From: JABMRP01 sp964444795
GTDB lineage: Bacteria; Planctomycetota; Planctomycetia; Pirellulales; Thermoguttaceae
Direction: 5' to 3'
Length of the DNA: 64,000 nt
Assembly: GCA_964444795.1 (NCBI GenBank)
Contig: CAYUIQ010000007.1
Coordinates: 1 to 64,000 of the forward strand
In this document: one piece after another, positions 9,119-17,849 of the stretch
Layout of the letters: every line of letters begins with the position of its first letter
Position numbering within the stretch: position 1 is the stretch's first letter
Position numbers and translations under genes: made by a program
Notes under the pieces: generated by a model
Databases searched by the model: none
Seen by the model: the letters and a program-made list of their open reading frames with translations, nothing else
Told to the model about the DNA's origin: nothing

Positions 9119-9188
9119 CCAGGCTCTGAGTAACGGCCCAGCGAAATGCGCCGTAACGAAAGTGCAGTGCTTTGTGGCAACTCCGGCA

Positions 9189-9262
9189 CTCTCCATAATC
9201 CGCCCGGCAATGTCGTCTGGCCTTGCTGCGAGTTGGCCAGAATCCCGGATGGGGTCACCGAT
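9189..9262 (+). repeat. dispersed repeat R1, partial (left half) copy
   Basis: About 74 bases (ctccataatccgcccggcaa ... cccggatggggtc) match the left half of R1; the right half is absent. It fills most of the 163-base gap between the symporter stop and the stop of the PQQ-propeller gene. Confidence 0.75.
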
Positions 9263-9281
9263 CACTTGCTACAGTACAGAA

Positions 9282-11942
9282 TCACGGTCTTTCCCAGACT
9301 GCGGGCAGGTTCTGCGAGGCCGTGCCGTATGTCTGCGAGACTACGAAGCCGCTCGCCTGGGAGGTGTAGAAGATTCGGCCGTTGGAGACGACGGCCCCCA
9401 GACACTCGCGCGAATCGATCGCCGGGCCCGTCGAGACCAGTTTTCCACTGTCCGAAAGATCGATCATATCCATGTTCGCGCCGAGAACGTAAGGTTCGGA
9501 AAGCGTGAACCGGCAGCAGGCGTAGTTGTGGCCGATGCTGCTTGTGACCTTGCCGGTCTGCCGGTCGAAGACGTTGCCGCGGCCCCGCAGAGCGCTGGCG
9601 AAAACGAACCGCTCGCCCACGGTGACCACGTTCAGCGCCGACGTCACTGCGTCAGACTGCCACACCAGCGACCCGTCGGCGGCATCCAGGCACCAGACGA
9701 AGCAGTCCGTCGTGGCTTCGCTGGCCCGATTGTGACCGCCGATGTAGATGCGGCCGTCGCGGGCGCTGAGCGTGCATTTCGACGTCACGTAATATTTATT
9801 GGTAAGCCACACGACTTTGCCGGTGTCGGGTTCCAGGCAGGCGGTCAAGCCGTTGTTCTCCACCGGTAGCCCGCGAGCTTTCCGCTTGCTGGCGGCGTAA
9901 CCGAAAAACGTCGAATAGTACAGTTTCCCGTCGAGCAGGCAGATGCCGCAGTCGTTTCCCCCGCGGCCGTATTTGGAGAAATCCCGCTCCCAGACCACCT
10001 TGCCCGTCTCCAGATTCCAGGCCCAGAGTCGCGGGTGGTTGTCTTTGGGATAATACGGATTGTCGTTCGAATAGATCCAACTCATGACCTCGCGTTCGTT
10101 GGCATCAACGGGTGTGCCTCCGAAGGTGAAAGGCTTTTCCGATCCCTGGTAGGCGTACTGGCCGGAACCAGACGCGTAGATGGCGACGTTGCCATGCACG
10201 ACCGGCGGAAACTGCCGGCTCCAACTGGGCGAACCGGTGAACGGTGCTTCCCACAGCAATTTCCCGGTGGCCGCGTCGAGGCAACGCATCCGCGATCGCT
10301 TGATACCCGCCTGAGGCACGAGAAGCTTCCCCTCAAAATATAGCGGCGAGGTAAACGACAGATACACGTCCGGCCAATGACGTCTCCACAGCAACCGGCC
10401 GGTGTCCTGCTCGACGGCAATGATCTGGCCTTCGGCCGTGTGTGTGTACAACCGGCCGCCTCCGCAGACCGGCAGGTGCTTGACGGTCCCTTCCAGCCGG
10501 CGAGCCCAGCGCATTCGTAGCGGCGGCTTCAGGCCCTGGGCGTTGGCGTTGGTTCCGCTGAAGTTTCCGTAATTGGTGTACCAGTCGAACTTTCCATCGG
10601 CCAGCGGTCCGGTCAGCGAACTGCGGCTCTTCCACAACTGGAGATCCTTCTTGGGCAGCGGAGCCTTGCCGTCGGGGCCGAGGACGTAGAGATAGCCGTC
10701 CTCGCAGGGTACGTAGATGCGGCCATCGGCGACCGCCACGGGAGCCGTGATCGGCGATCCGAAGGCGGTTGCAAACGACGACGCCCCGCCTCCGGCCAGC
10801 GGCACGACGTAGAGTTTTCCGTCAAGCCCTCCATACACGGCGTGCTGGCGAGTCAGTACGGGCGGACAAACGGAAGCCGCTGTGCAGAGCACTGTGGGGC
10901 TCTCCTGCCCGACGGTGTGCCGGCACAGGCCGAGCCCTTGCTCCGGGCGAACGCGGTAAACGTCCTGGCCGCGAATGCTGACCGAGGCAAAGCTCAGAAG
11001 GCCGGGCAGGCGGATTGATGTCTCGGTTCCCTTGACGAAGTCCATCTGAACCTCGTCACCTGCCAGCCGCATCCTTTCGACACGGCCCGAGTTGTCGCGG
11101 CGGTGCCATTGGACGTACACGTTGCCCGCTTCGTCGGCGCTCTGGCCGAACGTGGCGGGATACTCCGAGCCGACGTAACTGGGAATCTTGCCGACCGCAC
11201 GCAGCCGCGGGCCGTCGCCGGCATCGTCGAGGAATATGGTTCGCCCTCCCGCCGGAATGACAACTGTCTTCCCGACCAGGCAAATGTCCCGCGAGCAAAC
11301 GAAGTGGTCGCGCCACGTGACGCGATCCTTGCGGTGTGCGAGCCAGGCTTTGCCGCTCCAGCGGTCCCCGTCGAACTTGACGACTTCCTTCACGAAATCC
11401 CAGGTCCAGGCGACCTCGCCATCGGGCTCCACCGCATACACTCGCGCGCCAAGTGTTGCAAAGTAGACCCGGTCTGCTCCGACGGCAGGTGCTGAAAACA
11501 CCGGCTCGCGACAGTCAATCTCTGTAACCACGGCCCCGCTCTTGAGGTCGAGAACGTAGTAGTAACCGGCGGTCGTCCCGACGTGCAGGTATTCTCCCAC
11601 GACCGCCGGAGAGGCGACGTTGTTACAATTCCCCGGACCTCCCCGCGTGGCAAACCGCCAGACCACTTTCAGGGTTGTCGTGTCGATCGCAAAGACCACC
11701 CCCGATCCATCGACCACAAAGACCTTCCCGTCGCTGACAGCCGGCGACGTGAAGATACCGTCCGTCAACGGAACCGCCGCGATCAGGCCGACCGGAGTAT
11801 GCAGGGAGACCTCCGGCGCGTTTCCAGACCGAAATGCATCACCTTGAAACTGCGGCCAACCTCCGGCGGCGCCAAAGACGGTGCCGAGCCCAGCCGCCCA
11901 CACCAGTACCGAAATCAGTGCTGGAAGCCCGCTTGTCTTCAT
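9282..11942 (-). CDS. secreted PQQ-binding-like beta-propeller protein
   Basis: 886 residues. A typical signal peptide (Met-Lys, hydrophobic core, Ala-rich end near residue 25) exports it. The rest is a long series of propeller strands with the turns TGKVVW, TGRLLW and DGSLVW and the phrase GWPQFQGDAFRSG at the start, as in the outer-membrane-assembly-BamB/quinoprotein-like family. No catalytic residues of alcohol dehydrogenases could be identified, so a PQQ cofactor is not implied. Many planctomycetes carry such proteins near other secreted enzymes. Function unknown; periplasmic or cell-surface binding or assembly role is inferred. Confidence 0.85.
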   Translation of the reverse strand: MKTSGLPALISVLVWAAGLGTVFGAAGGWPQFQGDAFRSGNAPEVSLHTPVGLIAAVPLTDGIFTSPAVSDGKVFVVDGSGVVFAIDTTTLKVVWRFATRGGPGNCNNVASPAVVGEYLHVGTTAGYYYVLDLKSGAVVTEIDCREPVFSAPAVGADRVYFATLGARVYAVEPDGEVAWTWDFVKEVVKFDGDRWSGKAWLAHRKDRVTWRDHFVCSRDICLVGKTVVIPAGGRTIFLDDAGDGPRLRAVGKIPSYVGSEYPATFGQSADEAGNVYVQWHRRDNSGRVERMRLAGDEVQMDFVKGTETSIRLPGLLSFASVSIRGQDVYRVRPEQGLGLCRHTVGQESPTVLCTAASVCPPVLTRQHAVYGGLDGKLYVVPLAGGGASSFATAFGSPITAPVAVADGRIYVPCEDGYLYVLGPDGKAPLPKKDLQLWKSRSSLTGPLADGKFDWYTNYGNFSGTNANAQGLKPPLRMRWARRLEGTVKHLPVCGGGRLYTHTAEGQIIAVEQDTGRLLWRRHWPDVYLSFTSPLYFEGKLLVPQAGIKRSRMRCLDAATGKLLWEAPFTGSPSWSRQFPPVVHGNVAIYASGSGQYAYQGSEKPFTFGGTPVDANEREVMSWIYSNDNPYYPKDNHPRLWAWNLETGKVVWERDFSKYGRGGNDCGICLLDGKLYYSTFFGYAASKRKARGLPVENNGLTACLEPDTGKVVWLTNKYYVTSKCTLSARDGRIYIGGHNRASEATTDCFVWCLDAADGSLVWQSDAVTSALNVVTVGERFVFASALRGRGNVFDRQTGKVTSSIGHNYACCRFTLSEPYVLGANMDMIDLSDSGKLVSTGPAIDSRECLGAVVSNGRIFYTSQASGFVVSQTYGTASQNLPAVWERP

Positions 11943-12202
11943 TATGGTTGTCCTCTTTGCGATATTTCGCCCGTCGGCGGGAACATTGGCTGTGGTCCAA
12001 CAGCTTTGCCATTATACCCGGTCGCCAGCCGATTCGCAGAAATCACCGGAGAGATGGCCGACAGGCCACCGCGATCTGGCGATGCTGAAAACCGTTCCCA
12101 TCTCCACTCAGGACAAGACCGACGCTATGCCCAGACGACGCCCTGCGCGGGCTTGGCAGTCCAATCCCTCCGGACAGTTGGTGCCAAGTGGGCCGTCTCC
12201 GC

Positions 12203-12446
12203 CACTCCCATAACCCGCCCAGCAATCCCTCCTGCCCTTGCTGCGCGTTGGCCAGAATCCCGGATGGGGTCTATGGGAGCCTGAGTACCCCTTTCCGGAA
12301 CCCCTGCCAGAAACACCGTCCTAAGTGGGCCAACTCGGCAAGAAAGGGTGATTCTGTTTGCCAGCGGGGTCTTCAGGCAAAGGAAGCGAATCGATTGCGT
12401 CTCGGCAGCCCCGGCGTGTCCGTAAGTGCGATGAGCGATTCCGCCT
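12203..12446 (+). repeat. dispersed repeat R1, diverged full copy
   Basis: Both halves of R1 are present in order (taacccgcccagcaatccct, then cccctgccagaaacaccgtc, then aaaggaagcgaatcgattgc to gatgagcgattcc), with roughly one change in eight compared with the 15.3 kb copy. Lies in the 513-base gap 11943-12455; the rest of that gap (11943-12180) contains only the upstream region of the PQQ-like gene. Confidence 0.8.
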
Positions 12447-12455
12447 CATACGTGT

Positions 12456-15065
12456 TCACTCACGCTGCCGCTCTTGTCGTTGCTTTGGATATTCGACCCC
12501 AGTAGCATTGCCTGGATCTACATCTAGATCGGGCCATACCAACTCGCCCCGCTCCTGTTTGGCAACGGCATTGAATGCGCCCAGCCGTGGAGAATTCAGA
12601 TCGAGCCATAGGCAAACGCGACGGTATTCCTCTCCGGTGATCCGCTGCCCGCGATGACTTTTCAGCAATGCCTTACCCATTTTCGAGTAATGCGCCCCGA
12701 CCAGCCCGGGGATGGATCGGGAGCCCATGCCGGTCATGCGAAGGTTCGAATAGTTGTTCATGTGGGCTCCGGAAAAATAGAATGCATATTCCTTCAGCGC
12801 ATCATAGCCCATGTCCTGCGGTCCTTTGCCTTCCTTCCGGTGGCACGGCTGGCACTTGCCGTCGAATATCGGTTTGACGGTGCGGTAGTACGTGATCGGC
12901 TCCTGCGATCCCGGTTCCTTAATCAACTCCGACGGTTGGCGCTGGAATGCCTTGGGCGGCCCGGTGATCGCCGGCGCCTGCCATCGATCTTCGTGACACC
13001 CAATACAGGTAAGTCGCTCACCCTGGTGGGCGTATGTCGCGGAACGCATGGACTGGATTGCCATCATGTTCTCGTCCAACGCCTGAAACAGCATCAGCTT
13101 TCCGACCGGCGCCTTACAGTAAACACTTCCGTCGTCTTCGACGGGCACGATGCCCAACGACATTCTCGGAACATTCTCATTACCATACCCCGTATTCGGC
13201 GCGTCGCGGTACGGAGTGGTTTTCGGGAACAACTGGACGATCCGCATCCATTTGGTCCGTCGATCTGCTGGAAACGGGAGGTCCGAAACATGGATGTTTA
13301 TGACGCCGATAACCGCTGGTTCGTGTGGGGCCAGTGCATGCTCACCTTCGCAGGTTGAAACGGGAAGCACAGGAGGTTTGGCACGCGGTCGCATGGGGAT
13401 CGGTTCGACAAGCCGCATGGTCTGGCCGATGTTGGGGCACTGGGTATGCGTGCAAATCACCGTCTTCGTGCCGAAGCGATCGAGCAAGATCAAGCTCTGT
13501 CCGTAATTGCAGATGTAGAAATCCTCGCTCAACGGCCAGGGAGTACCGTACTTGAGAATCCGGTCATCGGTTTCAATCCCCTCGCGAGTCTGGCTTTCGG
13601 GAAACCGCTGGTCCGCCGTGATCCGCGTTATCTGATTCATGGTTCCCCGATCGCGAATCCGCGGATCCAAAAGCGCCAGAGGCCCGAAGGAAGCGCCGTG
13701 ATGTGGAACACCGGTAAAGATATAGCAGGGCGAATGCGGGATGGCGCGGAAGTGCATCTCGCTGCACGCGCCCATGGGCCGCGTACCCTTCTTTGGCCCG
13801 TCATATTCAGGCTGGACGCTGTAGGGATGGGGGTAGTTGCCGTGGGGTGCGCGCGGATCGCGGCCGTCGGGATAGCAGGTCCAGAACTTGGATCCCAAGC
13901 CATTTTCGCGGTCGACATAATCCCATCGGGAATAAACCAACATCCCGTGGTTATCGACGCTGGGCGCCCATTCACTGGCTTCGAAGTAGCTCAAGGGGGT
14001 GACGTCGCTTCCGTCATCGTTCATCGAGTACATGACGTACGTCGTGGGTTCCATGTACAGCGTCTCTCGAAAACACCGGATATACCCGCCCCGCCGTTCG
14101 GAGACAAAGGCGATCCGACCGCTGGGCAGGAAGCACGGATCGAAATCGTTCCAGGGCCCCTCGGTCAATTGGGTCAATCCCGTGCCGTCGATATTCACCT
14201 TGAAGATGTGCCATACATTCTCGGGCGGCCAGCGGTGAATCGGGCCGACTGTGCCGAGGCCCCATCCGGCTCGTTCACGCCCGATCCGATTTTCGCTCCA
14301 GGCGAACAGAATGGTCCGCCCGTCATAGGATAGCTCCGGCGAATAGAACGATCCCCGTCCAGAGAGCTTCCAGCCCTGATAGGACCCATTTTCGACCACC
14401 GAGTGTTCTAGCACGTCAACGACTTCGGCGTTGGTCTTGAAGTTCTTCGCCGTGTACAGCCCTCCGCCGACGCGGTTGCAGAATGCGAGCGGGCCGCTCA
14501 ATTGGTGCTGTCCGGTCGGGTCGTCACCGTAGTAGTTACCGCGACCCACGAACAGCAGTGTATCGAAATCAAGCAGTGGGTTGGACATCGCCACATTCCG
14601 CCGCAGCGCCGCTATTTCGAGATAATCGCTCATCGCTTGTGCCCGTGAGGGAGTTCCAGATGCTCTGGTGCGATCTTCGATTCTCTTACCCAACTGGGAC
14701 AACTTTCTCCGCGTGTCGGCGAGCGACCGGACTCGGTGCGATTCTTCCAGTAAATCCATGAGTGCCTGGGTCCGGCGGAACTCGACTTCGAATGGCGTTC
14801 GATCTCCAGGAAGAATGCAGAAGTGCCTGTCCAGGATCCGTTGATTCTCGTATGGGTCTTCGCCGCGAGCATGGAGCGCGCCCTTCTCCTTGATCTCTCC
14901 TTCTATGGCGGCGAACTCCTTTTCCCAATGCTCGACTGCATACCCAGGAGGAGCAGGTGAGTCCAACGGCCCCGCGGCCGGAGCCCAATCGCTGGCGGAA
15001 AGCAACACCGTGCAGCCACACAGAAAGGAGATTCCTACGATCTTGTTTCTCATCGCGCTTTTCAA
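12456..15065 (-). CDS. HzsA-related secreted protein with two c-type heme motifs
   Basis: 869 residues; signal peptide at the N-terminus (start could also be Met5). The N-terminal half has TolB/WD40-like propeller signatures (FSPELSYDGRTILFAWSEN, DGTGLTQLT, FLPSGRIAFVSERRG). Near residues 685 and 736 are two heme c attachment motifs, CIGCH and CQPCH, followed by a helical tail. This domain order is that of the proteins annotated as HzsA-related, named for the alpha subunit of anammox hydrazine synthase, but they are widespread in non-anammox planctomycetes and their reaction is unknown. Periplasmic redox role inferred. No other hydrazine-synthase subunit is nearby, so anammox metabolism is not implied. 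Confidence 0.85.
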   Translation of the reverse strand: MKSAMRNKIVGISFLCGCTVLLSASDWAPAAGPLDSPAPPGYAVEHWEKEFAAIEGEIKEKGALHARGEDPYENQRILDRHFCILPGDRTPFEVEFRRTQALMDLLEESHRVRSLADTRRKLSQLGKRIEDRTRASGTPSRAQAMSDYLEIAALRRNVAMSNPLLDFDTLLFVGRGNYYGDDPTGQHQLSGPLAFCNRVGGGLYTAKNFKTNAEVVDVLEHSVVENGSYQGWKLSGRGSFYSPELSYDGRTILFAWSENRIGRERAGWGLGTVGPIHRWPPENVWHIFKVNIDGTGLTQLTEGPWNDFDPCFLPSGRIAFVSERRGGYIRCFRETLYMEPTTYVMYSMNDDGSDVTPLSYFEASEWAPSVDNHGMLVYSRWDYVDRENGLGSKFWTCYPDGRDPRAPHGNYPHPYSVQPEYDGPKKGTRPMGACSEMHFRAIPHSPCYIFTGVPHHGASFGPLALLDPRIRDRGTMNQITRITADQRFPESQTREGIETDDRILKYGTPWPLSEDFYICNYGQSLILLDRFGTKTVICTHTQCPNIGQTMRLVEPIPMRPRAKPPVLPVSTCEGEHALAPHEPAVIGVINIHVSDLPFPADRRTKWMRIVQLFPKTTPYRDAPNTGYGNENVPRMSLGIVPVEDDGSVYCKAPVGKLMLFQALDENMMAIQSMRSATYAHQGERLTCIGCHEDRWQAPAITGPPKAFQRQPSELIKEPGSQEPITYYRTVKPIFDGKCQPCHRKEGKGPQDMGYDALKEYAFYFSGAHMNNYSNLRMTGMGSRSIPGLVGAHYSKMGKALLKSHRGQRITGEEYRRVCLWLDLNSPRLGAFNAVAKQERGELVWPDLDVDPGNATGVEYPKQRQERQRE

Positions 15066-15235
15066 CCGGCAATTCCTATATGTGATAGATTTATCTCTAA
15101 TAGACTATCGTAGACGCACCTACTAAAGCCCATCCTACCGAAACCGGCCGTACGTGCCAATTAGAGTGGCTGGCCCCGGTGGCGAGCTCACGGCGTGGTC
15201 CAAGCCATCAGGGCGAACGACGCCAACCCGGGCAA

Positions 15236-15482
15236 CTCCGACACTCCCCGCAATCCGCCCAGCAGTCTCTCCCGCCCTTGCTTCGCGTGGACCAGAATCT
15301 CGGATGGGGTCGATGGGAAGCTGAGTGCCCTTTTCCGCAACCCCTGCCAGAAACGCCGTCCTGCGTGGGGCATTTCGGCGAGGAAAGGTGGCTCTACCCG
15401 CCGGCGGGGTATACGAGCAAAGGAAGCGAATCGGTTGCGGCTTGGCAGCCCCGGGGTGTGCGTGACTCCGATGAGTGATTGT
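15236..15482 (+). repeat. dispersed repeat R1, full copy
   Basis: Best-conserved copy with that at 5.3 kb; bases 15360-15480 are the same as 5405-5525. It sits between the HzsA-related gene and the CRISPR remnant, ending about 130 bases before the WYL fragment. The gap 15066-15235 holds the upstream region of the HzsA-related gene and nothing else seen. Confidence 0.85.
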
Positions 15483-15615
15483 CCCACCTCCGACGAGCCA
15501 GCACGGGTTGCGCGCCGAACACAGAATGCCGAGAATCCACGCCGCCCCACCTCCCGAGGACGTGGCCGCCTACCGCTTCACCCCACTTTTTGCAGGTCTT
15601 TCGGGGTGATTATGA

Positions 15616-15909
15616 GTGTTCCAACTTGTACACTCTTCCCAGCGGGCCTTTAAGAAAATCCGAGCGTCGATGGGCGCGGGCGCATTGAAGTACGTCGAGA
15701 AGTTCGCGCCCCTGTTTCATCAGACAACCGTTGGCGCCAGCGACTACTCGAAGAAGGCCGATTTGATCGACGAGCTAATGATCGGCATCGAGGACCAGCG
15801 GGCTGTGTTTCTCACTTACCAGTCGCTACGGGCAACCGAGCCCGTGACTTACGACGTATTTCCGTATGGGCTAACCTACCACCGCGGTTCGCTCTATCTG
15901 GTCGGCTAG
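15616..15909 (+). pseudogene. WYL-domain regulator, internal fragment
   Basis: About 97 codons read from a GTG, ending at TAG 15907-15909. The product contains the core of a WYL domain: DELMIGIEDQRAVFLTYQS, VTYDVFPYGL and GSLYLVG. The N-terminal helix-turn-helix is missing, and the WYL domain stops in mid-fold right after LYLVG, where the family continues with charged strands. At that point the sequence passes into Cas4 coding DNA in another frame. WYL regulators commonly precede CRISPR-Cas operons; here only this slice remains, so it cannot act as a regulator. Confidence 0.8.
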
Positions 15910-15931
15910 CCCCAAGTGCCCTCGGTGCTCG

Positions 15932-17023
15932 TTGGTGGGGATATGTCTGCCGGATGAAACGTGCCTGCTGGCCGCGTCCGAAGGGTCCGCTTCTTCGAGG
16001 GAGGTGCGCCGCCTGATGCCCGCACGCGACGATGCCCTGCCGTTCTACGTTCAGGAGCAGGGGACGACCATCGGCAAGCGGGCCGAGGAGCTTACCGTCA
16101 AGCAGCGAGGCAAGGTTCTTCAGAAGGCCCGGCTGTTGGACGTTTCGCAGGTCTGTATTTTCGGCAACGCCCAGGTCACCGCACAGGCCCTTCGCGAGAT
16201 CACCGCGCGGGCGATTCCGGTGTGCCATTTCTCCTACGGCGGGTGGTTCCACGCGGTCACCAGGGGGATGGCCCATAAGAACGTCGAACTTCGCATCGCC
16301 CAGTTTGCCATCGCGGCCGACACCTCGAAATCCCTGCAACTGGCCAAGGGCTTCGTCGTCGGCAAGATCCGCAACGCCCGTACGCTCTTGCGACGCCATT
16401 TGGACGGTGACGGCGGTGGTCTCGTCGCCCAACTGGCCGATCTGGCCAACAAAGCCCAGCGCGTCCCGGACACGGCTTCACTATTGGGGATCGAGGGCGC
16501 GGCGGCCCGGACCTACTTCGCGGGTTTGGCTGGCCTGCTGAAGGACGACATGCAGTTCAGCTTTGAAGGTCGCAATCGCCGACCCCCACGTGATCCGGTC
16601 AATGCGTTGCTGTCGTTCGTCTATGCACTATTGCCCAAGGAACTGACGATCGCGGTCTACGCCTGCGGTTTCGACCCCATGCTCGGCTTCTTCCATCGTC
16701 CCCGCTATGGCCGGCCATCGTTGGCCCTGGACCTTGCCGAAGAGTTTCGCTCGCTGGTTGCCGATTCGGTTGTGCTGACGCTCATCAATAACGGCGAGGT
16801 CAGCGATTCCAGCTTCATCCGCCGCGCGGGCGGGGTGGCGTTGACCAGTTCCGGTCGCCGCACGGTGCTGGCCGCCTTCGAACGTCGCATGGAGACGCTG
16901 ATCACGCATCCGGTCTTCGGCTACCGCATCAGCTACCGCCGCGTGTTCGAGGTCCAGGCCCGGCTGCTGGCACGGACCGTGCTGGGCGAAATCGAGGACT
17001 ACCCGAGTTTCCGCACCCGATAG
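15932..17023 (+). CDS. cas1: CRISPR integrase Cas1 with residual C-terminal end of fused Cas4
   Basis: Predicted from a TTG, but the same frame is open back to 15875 and from 15908 reads KCPRCSLVGICLPDE, the C-terminal iron-sulfur Cys cluster of Cas4. So this is the type I-G (formerly I-U) Cas4-Cas1 fusion that has lost nearly all of Cas4. The Cas1 part looks complete, with the catalytic Glu in FEGRNRRPP, the catalytic His in FFHRPRYGRPS and the acidic pair in LALDLAEEF. Cas1 with Cas2 inserts spacers in CRISPR arrays. No effector genes (cas3, cas8, csb1, csb2) are next to it and the native start is gone, so expression would need a new start. Confidence 0.88.
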   Translation: MVGICLPDETCLLAASEGSASSREVRRLMPARDDALPFYVQEQGTTIGKRAEELTVKQRGKVLQKARLLDVSQVCIFGNAQVTAQALREITARAIPVCHFSYGGWFHAVTRGMAHKNVELRIAQFAIAADTSKSLQLAKGFVVGKIRNARTLLRRHLDGDGGGLVAQLADLANKAQRVPDTASLLGIEGAAARTYFAGLAGLLKDDMQFSFEGRNRRPPRDPVNALLSFVYALLPKELTIAVYACGFDPMLGFFHRPRYGRPSLALDLAEEFRSLVADSVVLTLINNGEVSDSSFIRRAGGVALTSSGRRTVLAAFERRMETLITHPVFGYRISYRRVFEVQARLLARTVLGEIEDYPSFRTR

Positions 17024-17039
17024 CCGGAGGACGACTACC

Positions 17040-17333
17040 ATGCGAAACGTTTATCTTGTAGGCTACGACGTGTCGGACGACCGGCGACTTCGGCGGACCC
17101 ATCGAAAGATGTGTGGATTCGGCGATCCGGTCCAGTACTCGATATTTCGTTGCGAACTGTCGCCGACGGAGAAGCAGCTTATGAAGGAAGCCCTTTGGGA
17201 GATACTCAACTGGGACCAGGACCGGGTCATGCTTGTGGACCTGGGCCCGGCCGGTTCCCGCGGCGACGATTGCGTCGAGTTCTGGGGGGACCCTCGGACG
17301 GAACCGCCCAGCCGCTCGGCGATTATCGTATAG
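17040..17333 (+). CDS. cas2: CRISPR adaptation protein Cas2
   Basis: 97 residues starting MRNVYLVGYDVSDDRRLRR, the ferredoxin-like first strand of Cas2, with QYSIFRCEL as the central strand and a MLVDLGPAG strand near the end; full length for the family. The gene starts 16 bases after cas1 with a GGAGGA site. Cas2 is the structural dimer of the Cas1-Cas2 spacer integrase. Intact by inspection even though the interference genes are missing. Confidence 0.92.
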   Translation: MRNVYLVGYDVSDDRRLRRTHRKMCGFGDPVQYSIFRCELSPTEKQLMKEALWEILNWDQDRVMLVDLGPAGSRGDDCVEFWGDPRTEPPSRSAIIV

Positions 17334-17367
17334 CCCAAGAGCGTACTTGTTCTGTCCGATTCGGCCT

Positions 17368-17408
17368 GCGAGAGGTCCGGTGGCGAAAAAACCTCCGGGA
17401 CCTCTCGC
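17368..17408. other. perfect 11-bp inverted repeat after cas2
   Basis: GCGAGAGGTCC at 17368-17378 pairs with its exact complement at 17398-17408; a third partial copy (accggacctctcg) is at 17483-17495. It lies where a CRISPR leader would be. There is no T-run, so it is not a typical terminator. At 17547-17577 a sequence with a CTGGT/ACCAG stem that ends in attgaagc resembles the tail of a single CRISPR repeat, but nothing like it recurs. The rest of the gap 17334-17849 shows no gene and no array. Confidence 0.55.
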
Positions 17409-17849
17409 GGTCGGAAATGCTAGTATGGTATGATGTTACGAACAGGAGGTTTCTGAATGCTTCGTTTTGAGCTTGGCCGAACCGGACCTCTCGAAACAGC
17501 CACCCTAAGGCGTTGGCGTTTCAAAGGTTGCGAGGCCAGCCCTTCCCTGGTTGAAAGACCAGTGCCCCATTGAAGCGTGCCGCCTTGTCTCTTGGTTCGG
17601 GCGTTTTCAGCTTGCTCAATCGATCCGATCCTGCTTGCAGATTCTTACAGAGTGGGGCATCATCGCGGCGACCACCGATACGGCGTCCTAAGTCGCGCCA
17701 CGCAACACGCGGTCAGTAGATCCAAGACGCCCAGATTCTGCTGCAAGCACATGGCCGCGACACCCGGTCGGACCTGTCCCGATGTTTCTCCCCGCGCAAG
17801 AGGTGGATATCACCGTCTTTCCCGGAATTGCGCGTGGCCCTTCAGGCAG

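Noticed and set aside
9282..11942. true PQQ-dependent dehydrogenase
   Set aside because: Propeller strands are present but the catalytic and PQQ-site residues could not be found.
12456..15065. hydrazine synthase (anammox) alpha subunit
   Set aside because: Only a distant relative; no other subunits, hydrazine dehydrogenase or ladderane genes here.
17547..17577. single CRISPR-repeat-like sequence ending in attgaagc
   Set aside because: No second copy at spacer distance on either side, so no array can be called; kept only as a note.
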